DNA of 11,861 nt from Methanosarcinaceae archaeon UBA470 (GTDB taxonomy: Archaea > Halobacteriota > Methanosarcinia > Methanosarcinales > Methanosarcinaceae). The notes below the pieces were generated by a model. The model was not told the DNA's origin. It was given only the letters and a program-made list of their open reading frames with translations, and did no database searches. Within the stretch, counting starts at the first letter, position 1, and each line of letters starts with the position of its first letter. Location of the stretch: positions 1-11,861 of the forward strand of contig DAKU01000019.1 in the NCBI GenBank assembly GCA_002508425.1. The letters are read 5' to 3'. Made by a program: the position numbers and the translations under genes. Shown piece after piece: positions 4,883 to 11,861 of this stretch.

Positions 4883-5878
4883 ATGAAAACAATAAAGGCA
4901 TCAATCATCGGTTTTGGTTCTGTTGGCCAGGGAGTCGCAAAAGTATTGCTCCGTAAAAAAGAAGAATTGAGATCAATGGGTCTTGATATTAAGGTTGTGG
5001 CAGTTGCCGATTCAAAAACCTCTGTAATCGATATGAATGGCTTGGACCTTGCTCATGTCCTTGAGCGTAAGGCATCTGAAGGAAATGTAGGCGATGCAAA
5101 TATCACAGGTCACGATATTATCCGTGATGTAGACCATGATGTGGTCATAGAAACAACGCCTACAAACATTAATACAGGTGGTGTGGGTCTGCAAAACATG
5201 CTCATGGCCTTCAATAAAAAGAGGCATGTTGTAACATCCAATAAAGGTCCACTTGCATTAAAATACAAAGATCTCTCAGCGCTAGCTTCAAAATCAGGAT
5301 GTGCTTTTAGGTTCGAAGCAACTGCCGGAGGTGCAATGCCTTTACTTAACCTTGTAAGGGATACTCTTTCCGGTAATGATGTTATAAGCATAGAAGGTAT
5401 TTTCAATGGTACCTGTAATTACATTCTTACTCGCATGATGGAAGAGCATGCAACCTATGAACTCATGCTTGGAGAAGCACAGGAATTAGGCATAGCAGAA
5501 AAAGACCCTACATATGATGTAGAAGGCATAGATTCAGCATGCAAGCTTGTCATCCTTGCAAATGCTGTATTCGGGATGGATGTGGCATATGAAGATGTGC
5601 ATGTCACCGGTATTTCCCGCATCACACCTGAGGCTTTAATGCTGGCTGAGACAAATGGATATGTGGTAAAACTCATTGGAGAGGTCAATAGGCAGAGGAT
5701 CCAGGTAGCTCCACGACTGGTTCCTATAGGTCATCCACTTGCAGTTGGAGGAACTCTGAATGTGGCTTCACTGCAAACTGATCTTGCAGGACCTGTTATA
5801 GTTGTTGGCAGGGGTGCCGGGTCAATAGAGACAGCAAGCGCTATTTTGAGTGATATTATTTCCATTTACAAGGATTAA
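4883..5878 (+). CDS. hom: Homoserine dehydrogenase (short form, no ACT domain)
   Basis: EC 1.1.1.3: NAD(P)H-dependent reduction of aspartate semialdehyde to homoserine, the branch-point step to threonine and methionine. The protein has 331 residues. The Rossmann fold starts with ASIIGFGSVGQGVAKVL, carrying G-x-G-x-x-G at 10-15. TSNKGPLA (118-125) holds the conserved lysine at 121. FEATAGGAMPLL and EGIFNGTCNYILTRM (171-185) are family signatures, followed by the EKDPTYDVEGIDSACKL substrate-binding block (206-222). The C-terminal GRGAGSIETASAILSD closes the nucleotide-binding domain. Many bacterial enzymes carry a C-terminal ACT domain; here it is absent, and a separate ACT protein is encoded just upstream. 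The ATG at 4883 was chosen because GAGG (4871-4874), overlapping the upstream TGA, is eight bases before it and the fold starts right there. Confidence 0.96.
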   Translation: MKTIKASIIGFGSVGQGVAKVLLRKKEELRSMGLDIKVVAVADSKTSVIDMNGLDLAHVLERKASEGNVGDANITGHDIIRDVDHDVVIETTPTNINTGGVGLQNMLMAFNKKRHVVTSNKGPLALKYKDLSALASKSGCAFRFEATAGGAMPLLNLVRDTLSGNDVISIEGIFNGTCNYILTRMMEEHATYELMLGEAQELGIAEKDPTYDVEGIDSACKLVILANAVFGMDVAYEDVHVTGISRITPEALMLAETNGYVVKLIGEVNRQRIQVAPRLVPIGHPLAVGGTLNVASLQTDLAGPVIVVGRGAGSIETASAILSDIISIYKD

Positions 5879-5891
5879 ACAAGCTGATCGG

Positions 5892-7577
5892 ATGACAAGC
5901 TTCAAGGAATTCTGCAGGGTATGTAAAGTTATAGAAGAGACTTCCGGATCTCTGGATATGACAGATCTTGTCTCTGAACTGTTCTCTCTTGTAACCACTG
6001 AAGAGTTGCCAGTGGTCACTCATTTTGTCATGGGGGAGGTTTTCCCTGCCTGGAGCGATGAAGAAGTCGGTTTGGGTACAGGGCTTCTTCTCAATGCACT
6101 TTCCAAATCATCAGGTCTATCAGTTAAGAAAATAGAGGATATAGTAAGAGATACAGGGGACATGGGCAAGACTGCACTTAAAGCCCTAAGTAAAGTATCT
6201 AAAGGGCAAGCTACTTTCTCTTCATTTATGGACTCACCGGTTGAACTGAGCATAATGGAAGTCTTCGAAAGGTTCAGAAACATAGCCAGTGCAACTGGCA
6301 AGGGATCCCAGACATCCCGGATAAAGCATTTACAATACCTCTTTAATTCGGCCTCTTCTGAGGAAGTTGGATATATAGCGAGGCTTGCGATTGAGGATAT
6401 GAGGATAGGCGTAGGTGAAGGCATTGTGAGAGACGCTATTGCAAAGGCTTTTGCTGTTCCAGTGGCATCTGTAGAAAGAGGTTACATGCTCACCAATGAC
6501 ATGGGGCTTGTGGCTGTCACTGCAAAGGGAGGTGGCAATGACGCCCTTTTAAACCTTGGCTTGAAGGTAGGCAGACCGATAAAACTGATGCTTGCTCAGG
6601 TAACGCCTGATATAGAAACAGCCATCAAAGACCTGGGCATCGTTGCAGCAGAATGGAAATTCGATGGGGCAAGAGTGCAGATACATAAAAATGGTGATGA
6701 AATCACCCTCTATTCCCGCCGTCTTGAGAATATAACAGACTCACTCCCTGATATCGTATCTGCAGTGAAGAAAGCTGTAAAGGCCAATTCTGCGATACTT
6801 GATGGTGAAGCTGTTGCCATTGATGAAGATGGCAGACCTAAACCATTCCAGGAGATCCTCAAGCGCTTCAGAAGAAAATATGATGTGGAAAACAAAGTAC
6901 GGCACATACCTTTAACTCTTAACCTCTTTGATATCATGTACCTTGAAGGTGAAAGCTTGATAGAGCTTCCACTACAAAAGAGACGCGAATTCCTTGTATC
7001 ATCTGTAGAGAACAGTGATCTTGTGCGTGTGGATAACCAGTTGATAACATCAGACATCTCAGAGATCAACAGTATGTATGAGCAGGCACTGCAGGCAGGG
7101 CATGAGGGAATTATGCTAAAAAACCCTGACTCTCCGTATTCACCCGGAAAACGGGGAAAGAACTGGCTTAAGAAAAAGCCAGTTATGGAAACCCTGGACC
7201 TCGTGGTGGTAGGAGCTGAATGGGGTTATGGAAGAAGAACAAGTTTTCTTGGTTCATATGCACTGGCCTGCCATGATCCTGACACTGGAAGATTCCTGCC
7301 GGTGGGCAAAGTGGCTACCGGAATATCTGATGAACAATTATCAGAATTAACCGAACTTTTCAAGGAACACATTATTTCAGAATCCGGTACTGTTGTGGAG
7401 ATCAGACCTCATGTTCTCTTTGAAGTGGCTTTTGAAGAGATACAAAAGAGCACAAACTATGAATCCGGATATGCATTGCGCTTTCCAAGGCTTGTGCGTG
7501 TAAGGGACGATAAGTCAATAGAAGAAGTTGATACGCTGGACCGTCTTGAGGATATGTACAGGACACAGCGTAAATGA
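5892..7577 (+). CDS. lig: ATP-dependent DNA ligase (archaeal replicative type)
   Basis: Seals nicks in DNA using ATP, joining Okazaki fragments and completing repair. Length 561 is typical of archaeal Lig. The N-terminal DNA-binding domain (about 1-230) contains RLAIEDMRIGVGEG (164-177). The adenylation domain carries motif I EWKFDGARVQIH with catalytic lysine 256, the RR-E site (276-279), motif III DGEAVA (304-309), motif IV EGIMLKN (405-411) and motif V WLKKKP (425-430). The OB-fold domain (about 435-561) has GSYALAC and the terminal ALRFPRLVRVRDDK. All key residues are present. The ATG at 5892 lies 13 bases after the homoserine dehydrogenase stop; the preceding TGATC matches the outer part of the archaeal anti-Shine-Dalgarno complement rather than GAGG. 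It is probably co-transcribed with the two amino-acid genes upstream, an odd functional mix. Confidence 0.97.
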   Translation: MTSFKEFCRVCKVIEETSGSLDMTDLVSELFSLVTTEELPVVTHFVMGEVFPAWSDEEVGLGTGLLLNALSKSSGLSVKKIEDIVRDTGDMGKTALKALSKVSKGQATFSSFMDSPVELSIMEVFERFRNIASATGKGSQTSRIKHLQYLFNSASSEEVGYIARLAIEDMRIGVGEGIVRDAIAKAFAVPVASVERGYMLTNDMGLVAVTAKGGGNDALLNLGLKVGRPIKLMLAQVTPDIETAIKDLGIVAAEWKFDGARVQIHKNGDEITLYSRRLENITDSLPDIVSAVKKAVKANSAILDGEAVAIDEDGRPKPFQEILKRFRRKYDVENKVRHIPLTLNLFDIMYLEGESLIELPLQKRREFLVSSVENSDLVRVDNQLITSDISEINSMYEQALQAGHEGIMLKNPDSPYSPGKRGKNWLKKKPVMETLDLVVVGAEWGYGRRTSFLGSYALACHDPDTGRFLPVGKVATGISDEQLSELTELFKEHIISESGTVVEIRPHVLFEVAFEEIQKSTNYESGYALRFPRLVRVRDDKSIEEVDTLDRLEDMYRTQRK

Positions 7578-7584
7578 GGAGCTG

Positions 7585-7617
7585 CAAAAAGTCAATAGCT
7601 ACTTTTTGTTTCAAAAA
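7585..7617 (+). terminator. Inverted repeats after the ligase gene, possible terminator or alternative stems
   Basis: CAAAAAGT (7585-7592) pairs perfectly with ACTTTTTG (7601-7608) across an 8-base loop. The same TTTTTG can instead pair with CAAAAA (7612-7617) across a 3-base loop, so two stems are mutually exclusive. The T5 run (7603-7607) alone could end an archaeal transcript. It is A+T rich and thermodynamically weak, so the function is uncertain. Confidence 0.4.
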
Positions 7618-7627
7618 CTATTATACC
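7618..7627 (+). promoter_or_regulatory. Possible box A for a leaderless cupredoxin transcript
   Basis: CTATTATACC lies with its centre about 28 bases before the ATG at 7651, and no ribosome-binding sequence precedes that ATG. A start site at the usual distance would leave a leader of zero to a few bases. The match to the TATA consensus is moderate. Confidence 0.35.
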
Positions 7628-7650
7628 TATCAGACCATAACCCAAAACAT

Positions 7651-8010
7651 ATGAGAAATAAATTATTCGTAGCTATTTTGCTGATAGCTGTTCTTGCATT
7701 TTCAGGATGTACGGATAAAGAGAATGGGGCGGCTACTAACGATAATGCATCTGCTGAAGATATAGAATACGTGGAAATCTATATTGACGATTATAACTTC
7801 CATCCACAAACACTGACCATTTCCAGAGGTGATACGGTGCGGTGGACCAACAATGATTCCGTGGCATATATTGTCAAAAGCAGTGCATTCCAGTCCCCTA
7901 CTCTGACCAAGGGTATGACCTTTACCTACACTTTCTATGAGAGCAGAACATACAATTGCTATCTTGCAACGCATCCCTATACAAAAGGCGGTATAATAGT
8001 AGTGGAATAA
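7651..8010 (+). CDS. Cupredoxin-like lipoprotein with altered copper ligands
   Basis: A 119-residue membrane-anchored protein. Residues 1-19 are a lipoprotein signal ending F-S-G-C (Cys20). A low-complexity linker follows to about 38, then a single plastocyanin/amicyanin-like domain (about 39-119) with DDYNFHPQTLTISRGDTVRW, WTNNDS and a terminal TYNCYLATHPYTKGG loop. Typical members bind type 1 copper through His in the N-D-S-x-x-H-x-V motif, then Cys, His and usually Met in the final loop. Here the first His position is Tyr73 (NDSVAYIV), the loop reads C103-x4-H108, and the axial Met is replaced by Thr111. The fold assignment is strong, but standard electron transfer through type 1 copper is doubtful; His51 could be an alternative ligand. 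The ATG at 7651 was chosen because the signal peptide begins there. It converges on the radical SAM gene with one base between stops. Confidence 0.88.
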   Translation: MRNKLFVAILLIAVLAFSGCTDKENGAATNDNASAEDIEYVEIYIDDYNFHPQTLTISRGDTVRWTNNDSVAYIVKSSAFQSPTLTKGMTFTYTFYESRTYNCYLATHPYTKGGIIVVE

Positions 8011-8011
8011 G

Positions 8012-9046
8012 TTACAACAGAATGTCTTCAAGGCCAGAGGAGAGCACTATCTCCACAGCCTTTTCCATTTCCTGTCTGTTAAGATATCTGTTCATCTCTG
8101 GGTATTTGTAAGCAAGATAATGAGGAGCATACTGGAACATCAAATTAAACCGAATATGAGGAATATGCTCTGCCACCCACTTCACTGCAGGCCTTGTACA
8201 GCAATCAATATGTCCGGGCAAGACCAGATGGCGCAGGAGTATTTCTGCATCTGAGTAAGCACGCGTAAGATTTTCAGTGACCACCTGCATGTAATTTTTA
8301 ACTTTTGAATATTTATCAGCACATTCGTCGTTACCATATCTTAGATCTGCAAGATAAACATCTACAACACCTTCCAGCAAGTCTGCTACTTCCTTGGAAT
8401 GATACATGTTAGAGTTCCAGATAACAGGGATGTTAACGGACAAATTTCTGATAATTCTGAGCACTGTATGTGGGTGTGGAGTAGGAGTGACAAAGTTAAC
8501 GTTCTTTGATCCTTGAATATGGCGCTTTTCTATCAATTTAACAAGTTCCAGCGGATCGGCGATCTTACCTGTTTCCGGATGAGTAGCTATATCCCAATTC
8601 TGGCAGTAGATACATGAAAAAACACATCCAGTGAAGAATATTGTATGAGATGGCACAAGTTCAGGCTCTTCGCCGGTGTGCAGTAATTCTGATGCATATC
8701 CTGAAACAGACCCGACACGACAGTAACCCTTATGGTTCTCTTTCCTGTTAACACCGCATCTGCGTTCGCAGAAACAGCAATTTTCAAGCATCTTTTGTAT
8801 AATTGCAATCTTCAGGTCAAGAAGAGAAGATTTGTGATTACTAAGATGAGGGTCATACCCATTAGCATCTATCGATGCCAGAAGCTTCCGATAATCCTGC
8901 ATCTTCATCTGATGAATATCCCATAGTTTCTCTATAGAAGAGGTTTTTTCGAATGATACAGGTACTAAACTGGTTATCCTGTACCTTGGAAGCAGTTCAT
9001 TCTTCTCAACTTGCTGATACCTGCGCAGGAAAACAGGTTCATTCAT
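8012..9046 (-). CDS. PflX-like radical SAM protein
   Basis: A 344-residue iron-sulfur protein of the radical SAM superfamily, related to pyruvate formate-lyase-activating enzymes (COG1313, PflX type). The SAM-cluster motif is C141-x3-C145-x2-C148 (GCVFSCIYCQNW). Before it lies a second Cys group, C90-x2-C93-x3-C97 and C109 (ENCCFC-RRCGVNR, GYCRVG), characteristic of this subgroup. Later signatures are NFVTPTPHPHTVLR, VIWNSNMY, DVYLADLRYG and RHLVLPGH. About 80 residues precede the first Cys group. PflA relatives install a glycyl radical on a partner enzyme, but for the PflX subgroup no substrate is established and no glycyl-radical enzyme gene is in the window. The ATG at 9046 lacks a ribosome site. 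The gene is divergent from the MFS transporter and convergent with the cupredoxin gene. Confidence 0.9.
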   Translation of the reverse strand: MNEPVFLRRYQQVEKNELLPRYRITSLVPVSFEKTSSIEKLWDIHQMKMQDYRKLLASIDANGYDPHLSNHKSSLLDLKIAIIQKMLENCCFCERRCGVNRKENHKGYCRVGSVSGYASELLHTGEEPELVPSHTIFFTGCVFSCIYCQNWDIATHPETGKIADPLELVKLIEKRHIQGSKNVNFVTPTPHPHTVLRIIRNLSVNIPVIWNSNMYHSKEVADLLEGVVDVYLADLRYGNDECADKYSKVKNYMQVVTENLTRAYSDAEILLRHLVLPGHIDCCTRPAVKWVAEHIPHIRFNLMFQYAPHYLAYKYPEMNRYLNRQEMEKAVEIVLSSGLEDILL

Positions 9047-9100
9047 ATAACATAGTTGTGCAGGAAGAATTGAATAACTTGTGGTCCCATATGATCTGAG

Positions 9101-9109
9101 TATTATATG
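9101..9109 (-). promoter_or_regulatory. Candidate box A for the radical SAM gene
   Basis: CATATAATA on the minus strand would place a start near 9080, leaving a leader of about 34 bases. The element is close to palindromic, but on the plus strand it is too near the MFS start (9123) to be that gene's box A. The MFS gene has a clear AGAGGG ribosome site (9111-9116); its promoter must lie further left in the 76-bp gap, where only the weak TTGAATAA near 9070 is seen. Confidence 0.35.
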
Positions 9110-9122
9110 CAGAGGGCATTAG

Positions 9123-10331
9123 ATGGTGGAAAATGATTCTGACAATGAGAAACTCGACCCTAAGCTTTACATCCTTTCCATTTCCAAATTCTTCAAGGAC
9201 CTGGGTACAGGAATACTTGCTTTTCTTATACCACTCTACATAGTGCAAACACATAGCATCTTTGCCCCTGAAATTCCTGATGTGGTAAAAGCGGGAATTG
9301 TAACCACAGTATATGGTATTTTTAATGCATTTTCCCAACCCTTTTTAGGCAGGTTGTCTGACAGGCTGAATAAAAGAAAGCCCTTTGTAATTCTCGGTCT
9401 TGCGGGTTTTATGGCAGCTTCATTGCTTTACTCCCGTGCTCATGTGTTTGAACATGTTGTATTGTTAAGGGCGATACAGAGCATAACTGTAGGTGCAACA
9501 GTACCGGCTATCGTGGCAATGGTGACACACTTCTCAACATCCCGTAACAGAGGCAAAGCTATTGGCATATACTCAAGCATGAGGGGATTCGGGTATGGCA
9601 TCGGTGCAATGGTTGGCGGAATTGTAGCCACTTACTATGGATATACTGCTGGTTTCTACCTATGTGCTCTCCTGGGTCTGATAAGTTTGCTCCTTGTGCA
9701 ATTTTTCGTAGGCGAGACATATGACAGATATGAAAAACAAACTATATCGAATCGGGATGATGATGACCTAGCCCAGTTCTATGCTCTAGCCCTTGCCATG
9801 TTTATGATAATGGTCGGGATCATGATCATATTTGCCTTCCTTCCGGAATATCAGATCCGTCTGCAAGCTTCTGAACTGTCACTTAGCGTTGCAGTATCCG
9901 CCTATGTCATATCCAGAGTAATACTACAAACCCCCATGGGAGTGCTTTCGGATAGATATGGACGAAAAAAACTGATACTGTACGGCTTACTCCTGAATAT
10001 ACCAATAGTTCTTGGATTGGGATATGTCACCACGGTAGAAGAACTTATAGTGCTGCGTGCATTTCAGGGACTTTGCATGGCCTCGGTGGAAACTCCTGTC
10101 ATGGCTCTTGCAGTCGACCTTGCAGGAGGGACATCCATAAGTTCGAGAGTCAGCTTCATTACCAGTGCACAGGCAGCAGGCACGGCTTTTGGGCCTCTGA
10201 TAGGAGGGTTCCTTGGGGGATATGTGTCTTTCACGATGCCTTTTTATGTATGTGCTGCCATGATGGCTTTTTCACTGATCATAGTAATGAATAAGGTTTC
10301 TGAACCTAATTCTAAAGACAACATGATCTGA
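9123..10331 (+). CDS. Major facilitator superfamily transporter, substrate unknown
   Basis: A 402-residue polytopic membrane protein with the pattern of a 12-helix MFS carrier: two bundles of about six helices joined by a hydrophilic loop (about 198-217, with NRDDDD). The MFS motif A is present in both halves: GRLSDRLNKRKP at 76-87 between helices 2 and 3, and GVLSDRYGRKK at 273-283. A motif C-like glycine-rich helix (GFGYGIGAMVGGIVATYYG, about 155-173) suggests an antiporter of the drug/metabolite-efflux (DHA1-like) type. An acidic N-terminal tail of about 14 residues precedes helix 1. AGAGGG lies six bases before the ATG. The last 20 bases overlap the 3' end of the convergent sensor kinase gene. 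The family is certain; the substrate cannot be read from sequence. Confidence 0.92.
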   Translation: MVENDSDNEKLDPKLYILSISKFFKDLGTGILAFLIPLYIVQTHSIFAPEIPDVVKAGIVTTVYGIFNAFSQPFLGRLSDRLNKRKPFVILGLAGFMAASLLYSRAHVFEHVVLLRAIQSITVGATVPAIVAMVTHFSTSRNRGKAIGIYSSMRGFGYGIGAMVGGIVATYYGYTAGFYLCALLGLISLLLVQFFVGETYDRYEKQTISNRDDDDLAQFYALALAMFMIMVGIMIIFAFLPEYQIRLQASELSLSVAVSAYVISRVILQTPMGVLSDRYGRKKLILYGLLLNIPIVLGLGYVTTVEELIVLRAFQGLCMASVETPVMALAVDLAGGTSISSRVSFITSAQAAGTAFGPLIGGFLGGYVSFTMPFYVCAAMMAFSLIIVMNKVSEPNSKDNMI

Positions 10332-11861
10332 GGTTATTGAAAGTAATAGTGAAGCTGGTGCCTGAACTCCTGTCAAGCTCCAATTTCCCCCCTAGTTGCT
10401 CTACCAGGGTAGTGACCAGTTGCATACCCAGAGAATTCGTATTAAAGATATTGATACCTTCAGGTAGGCCTTTCCCATTATCGCTGATAGTTAGTACAAG
10501 TGAAGTACGTACATCCTTTAAAGATACTTTGACCACACCTTGTTCACCAACGTTAAAAGCATATTTAAGTGAGTTTGTAATGAATTCGTTTATTATAAGG
10601 CCCATGGGTATGATCTTATCTATATCCAGATAGATCTCATCAACATCCACCTCATGGCTCACTTTTCCTATACCTAATTTATAGGATTGTAGCAGATAGT
10701 TTGTTAGATTTCTTATGTAGTCTGCAGTGTCTATATTTTCCAGGTCTTTTGACATGTAAAGCTTCTCATGAGCTATGGCCATAGCACGCACACGGCTCTG
10801 ACTTTCAGCAAAAGCATTCTTGATATATGTTTCGTGAAAGTTTCTTGATTGGAGGTTCAGCAGGCTGGCGATCACCTGGAGATTGTTCTTGACCCTATGA
10901 TGTATTTCTTTTAGAAGCAGTTCCTTCTTCTGGGCTTCCTCTGCCATTTTCCTTTCAGTTATATCTCTTGCAACCGTCAGAATTACTTTTTGCCCATTAT
11001 ATTCAATTACCCTGCTGCTGACTTCCACTGGAATGCTCTTATCTGAACTGTCTACATAGATGGTTTCGTATATTGCATGTCCCTTATTCTTAAGTTCTTT
11101 CAACCTTTCTGGCAGTAATACAGCATATTCCGGTGCATTGAAATCCCTTGGAGACATGGCCAGCAATTCATTTCTACTGTATCCGAGCATCTCGGAAGTG
11201 ATATCATTAACTTCCTTGATCTTGTCTCCCATGTCATCATAGATATAAATAGCATCGTTAGTACTCATGAAAAGAGTCTTGAATTTTTCTTCGCTTTCCA
11301 TAAGTGCCCTTTCAGCTTCTTTGATATGAGAAAGGTCAAGGAAACTTTCCACTATAAGCTGCCTACCATCCAGTTCAATATAGGCTGCTTTCTTGAGAAT
11401 GGGTAGTCTTTCGCCCTTTGCAGTAAGAAGCACACGTTCTAAAGAGTCTATTACCTGCTTCATATCTGTTATAGGACATTTTCCTTTTTCTGTGGGGCAT
11501 ATAAATTCATGACAAACCTTCCCTACCAGTTCCTCTTTTTTACTGCCCAAAAATTGTATTGCTACCGGATTTACATCGACTATAGTATGAGATTTTGCAT
11601 CAATTATTATGACACCAGCCTGGACAGCTTCCAGTATTTTCTCCTGCCTTTCCTGACTTTTCCTCACCTTCGCTTCGATTTGCTGCCTATGGATCGCAGC
11701 TCCAATGGTATCGGCTGCTGCCCAAAGGGCATCCATTTCAACCATAGACCACTCTCTTTCACGCTTACAATCATCAAAGCCGATGAATCCCCACCACTCT
11801 TTTCCAACATATATAGGCACAGTTGCAAGCGAAAGTATTCCCTGCTCCCCCAGTGATTCAC
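10312..11861 (-). CDS. GAF-PAS-PAS sensor histidine kinase (HisKA_2), 5' end outside window
   Basis: The frame is open from the TAG at 10312-10314 to the right edge; the first complete codon is at 11857-11859, giving 515 visible residues. Domains in order, counted from that codon: the end of a GAF domain (1 to about 60, with VPIYVGKEWWGFIGFDDC); PAS1 (about 70-180) with a three-Cys insert (Cys116, 121, 128); PAS2 (about 190-305, ending ITERK); a HisKA_2 dimerisation domain with KEIHHRVKNNLQ (His320/His321 region); and a HATPase_c domain with the N box NEFITNSLKYAF (424-435), DNGKG (460-464) and a second glycine box around NSLGMQL. It autophosphorylates on histidine in response to signals sensed by GAF/PAS. 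No membrane helix is visible in this part, and no response regulator gene is adjacent, as is common for methanogen kinases. The GTG at 11820 is internal to the GAF domain and not the start. Confidence 0.93.
   Translation of the reverse strand, partial: ESLGEQGILSLATVPIYVGKEWWGFIGFDDCKREREWSMVEMDALWAAADTIGAAIHRQQIEAKVRKSQERQEKILEAVQAGVIIIDAKSHTIVDVNPVAIQFLGSKKEELVGKVCHEFICPTEKGKCPITDMKQVIDSLERVLLTAKGERLPILKKAAYIELDGRQLIVESFLDLSHIKEAERALMESEEKFKTLFMSTNDAIYIYDDMGDKIKEVNDITSEMLGYSRNELLAMSPRDFNAPEYAVLLPERLKELKNKGHAIYETIYVDSSDKSIPVEVSSRVIEYNGQKVILTVARDITERKMAEEAQKKELLLKEIHHRVKNNLQVIASLLNLQSRNFHETYIKNAFAESQSRVRAMAIAHEKLYMSKDLENIDTADYIRNLTNYLLQSYKLGIGKVSHEVDVDEIYLDIDKIIPMGLIINEFITNSLKYAFNVGEQGVVKVSLKDVRTSLVLTISDNGKGLPEGINIFNTNSLGMQLVTTLVEQLGGKLELDRSSGTSFTITFNNLRSCCL

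Noticed and set aside
4509..4904. 131-residue minus-strand open frame over the ACT-domain gene
   Set aside because: Ser/Thr-rich composition typical of an antisense shadow; the plus-strand gene has a clear domain signature and a ribosome site.
6020..6424. 134-residue minus-strand open frame inside the DNA ligase
   Set aside because: It lies wholly within conserved ligase coding sequence and has no independent start signals.
7528..7650. Cupredoxin gene starting inside the ligase gene
   Set aside because: The lipoprotein signal starts exactly at the ATG at 7651; the upstream in-frame residues are an out-of-frame reading of the ligase end and leader.
9087..9109. CATAT and ATATG arms in the radical SAM/MFS intergenic region as an operator
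   Set aside because: Only five A+T base pairs with unequal flanks; such matches are expected by chance in an archaeal promoter.
1..11861. CRISPR array, tRNA, rRNA, insertion sequence, integrase or prophage genes
   Set aside because: No regularly spaced repeats, RNA-gene signatures, transposase or integrase motifs, or terminal repeats were found on either strand by eye; gene content looks like chromosomal backbone rather than a mobile element.

Overview
The window looks like the chromosome of a methanogenic archaeon of the Methanosarcinaceae (Methanosarcina, Methanolobus or Methanococcoides type). Reasons: an archaeal ATP-dependent DNA ligase of 561 residues, an archaeal-type homoserine dehydrogenase next to a stand-alone two-ACT-domain protein, a PAS/HisKA_2 sensor kinase, a PflX-like radical SAM protein, TATA-like box A elements with GAGG-type ribosome sites, and two genes that look leaderless. 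This is judged from protein character, not from a database search; the genus is not settled. No rRNA, tRNA, CRISPR array, transposase or integrase was found, and coding density is high (longest gap 213 bp).

Layout. 1-345 (+): 3' end of a DUF488 gene, meeting head-on an HtpX-type membrane protease (349-1206, -). 1330-3277 (-): three exported-protein genes, namely a small lipoprotein, a 431-residue secreted helical/beta protein translationally coupled to it, and an 83-residue secreted Cys-rich protein. Diverging from them at 3491-4303 (+) is a transmembrane one-component regulator: exported beta-sandwich domain, one membrane helix and a cytoplasmic winged helix. 4366-7577 (+): a compact cluster of ACT-domain protein, homoserine dehydrogenase and DNA ligase. 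7651-8010 (+): a cupredoxin-like lipoprotein with altered copper ligands. 8012-9046 (-): radical SAM protein, divergent from an MFS transporter (9123-10331, +), which in turn overlaps the 3' end of a sensor kinase (10312 to the right edge, -).

How parts may work together. The ACT protein probably senses an amino acid for the threonine/methionine branch, since the neighbouring homoserine dehydrogenase has no ACT domain of its own. The secreted-protein cluster, the divergent membrane-anchored regulator and perhaps the HtpX quality-control protease form a plausible cell-envelope module; this is the least-described part of the window and the best candidate for a new system. The rest are ordinary housekeeping or sensory genes. 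All three convergent gene pairs are packed to within 3 bp or overlap, so transcript ends must lie inside neighbouring coding sequence.
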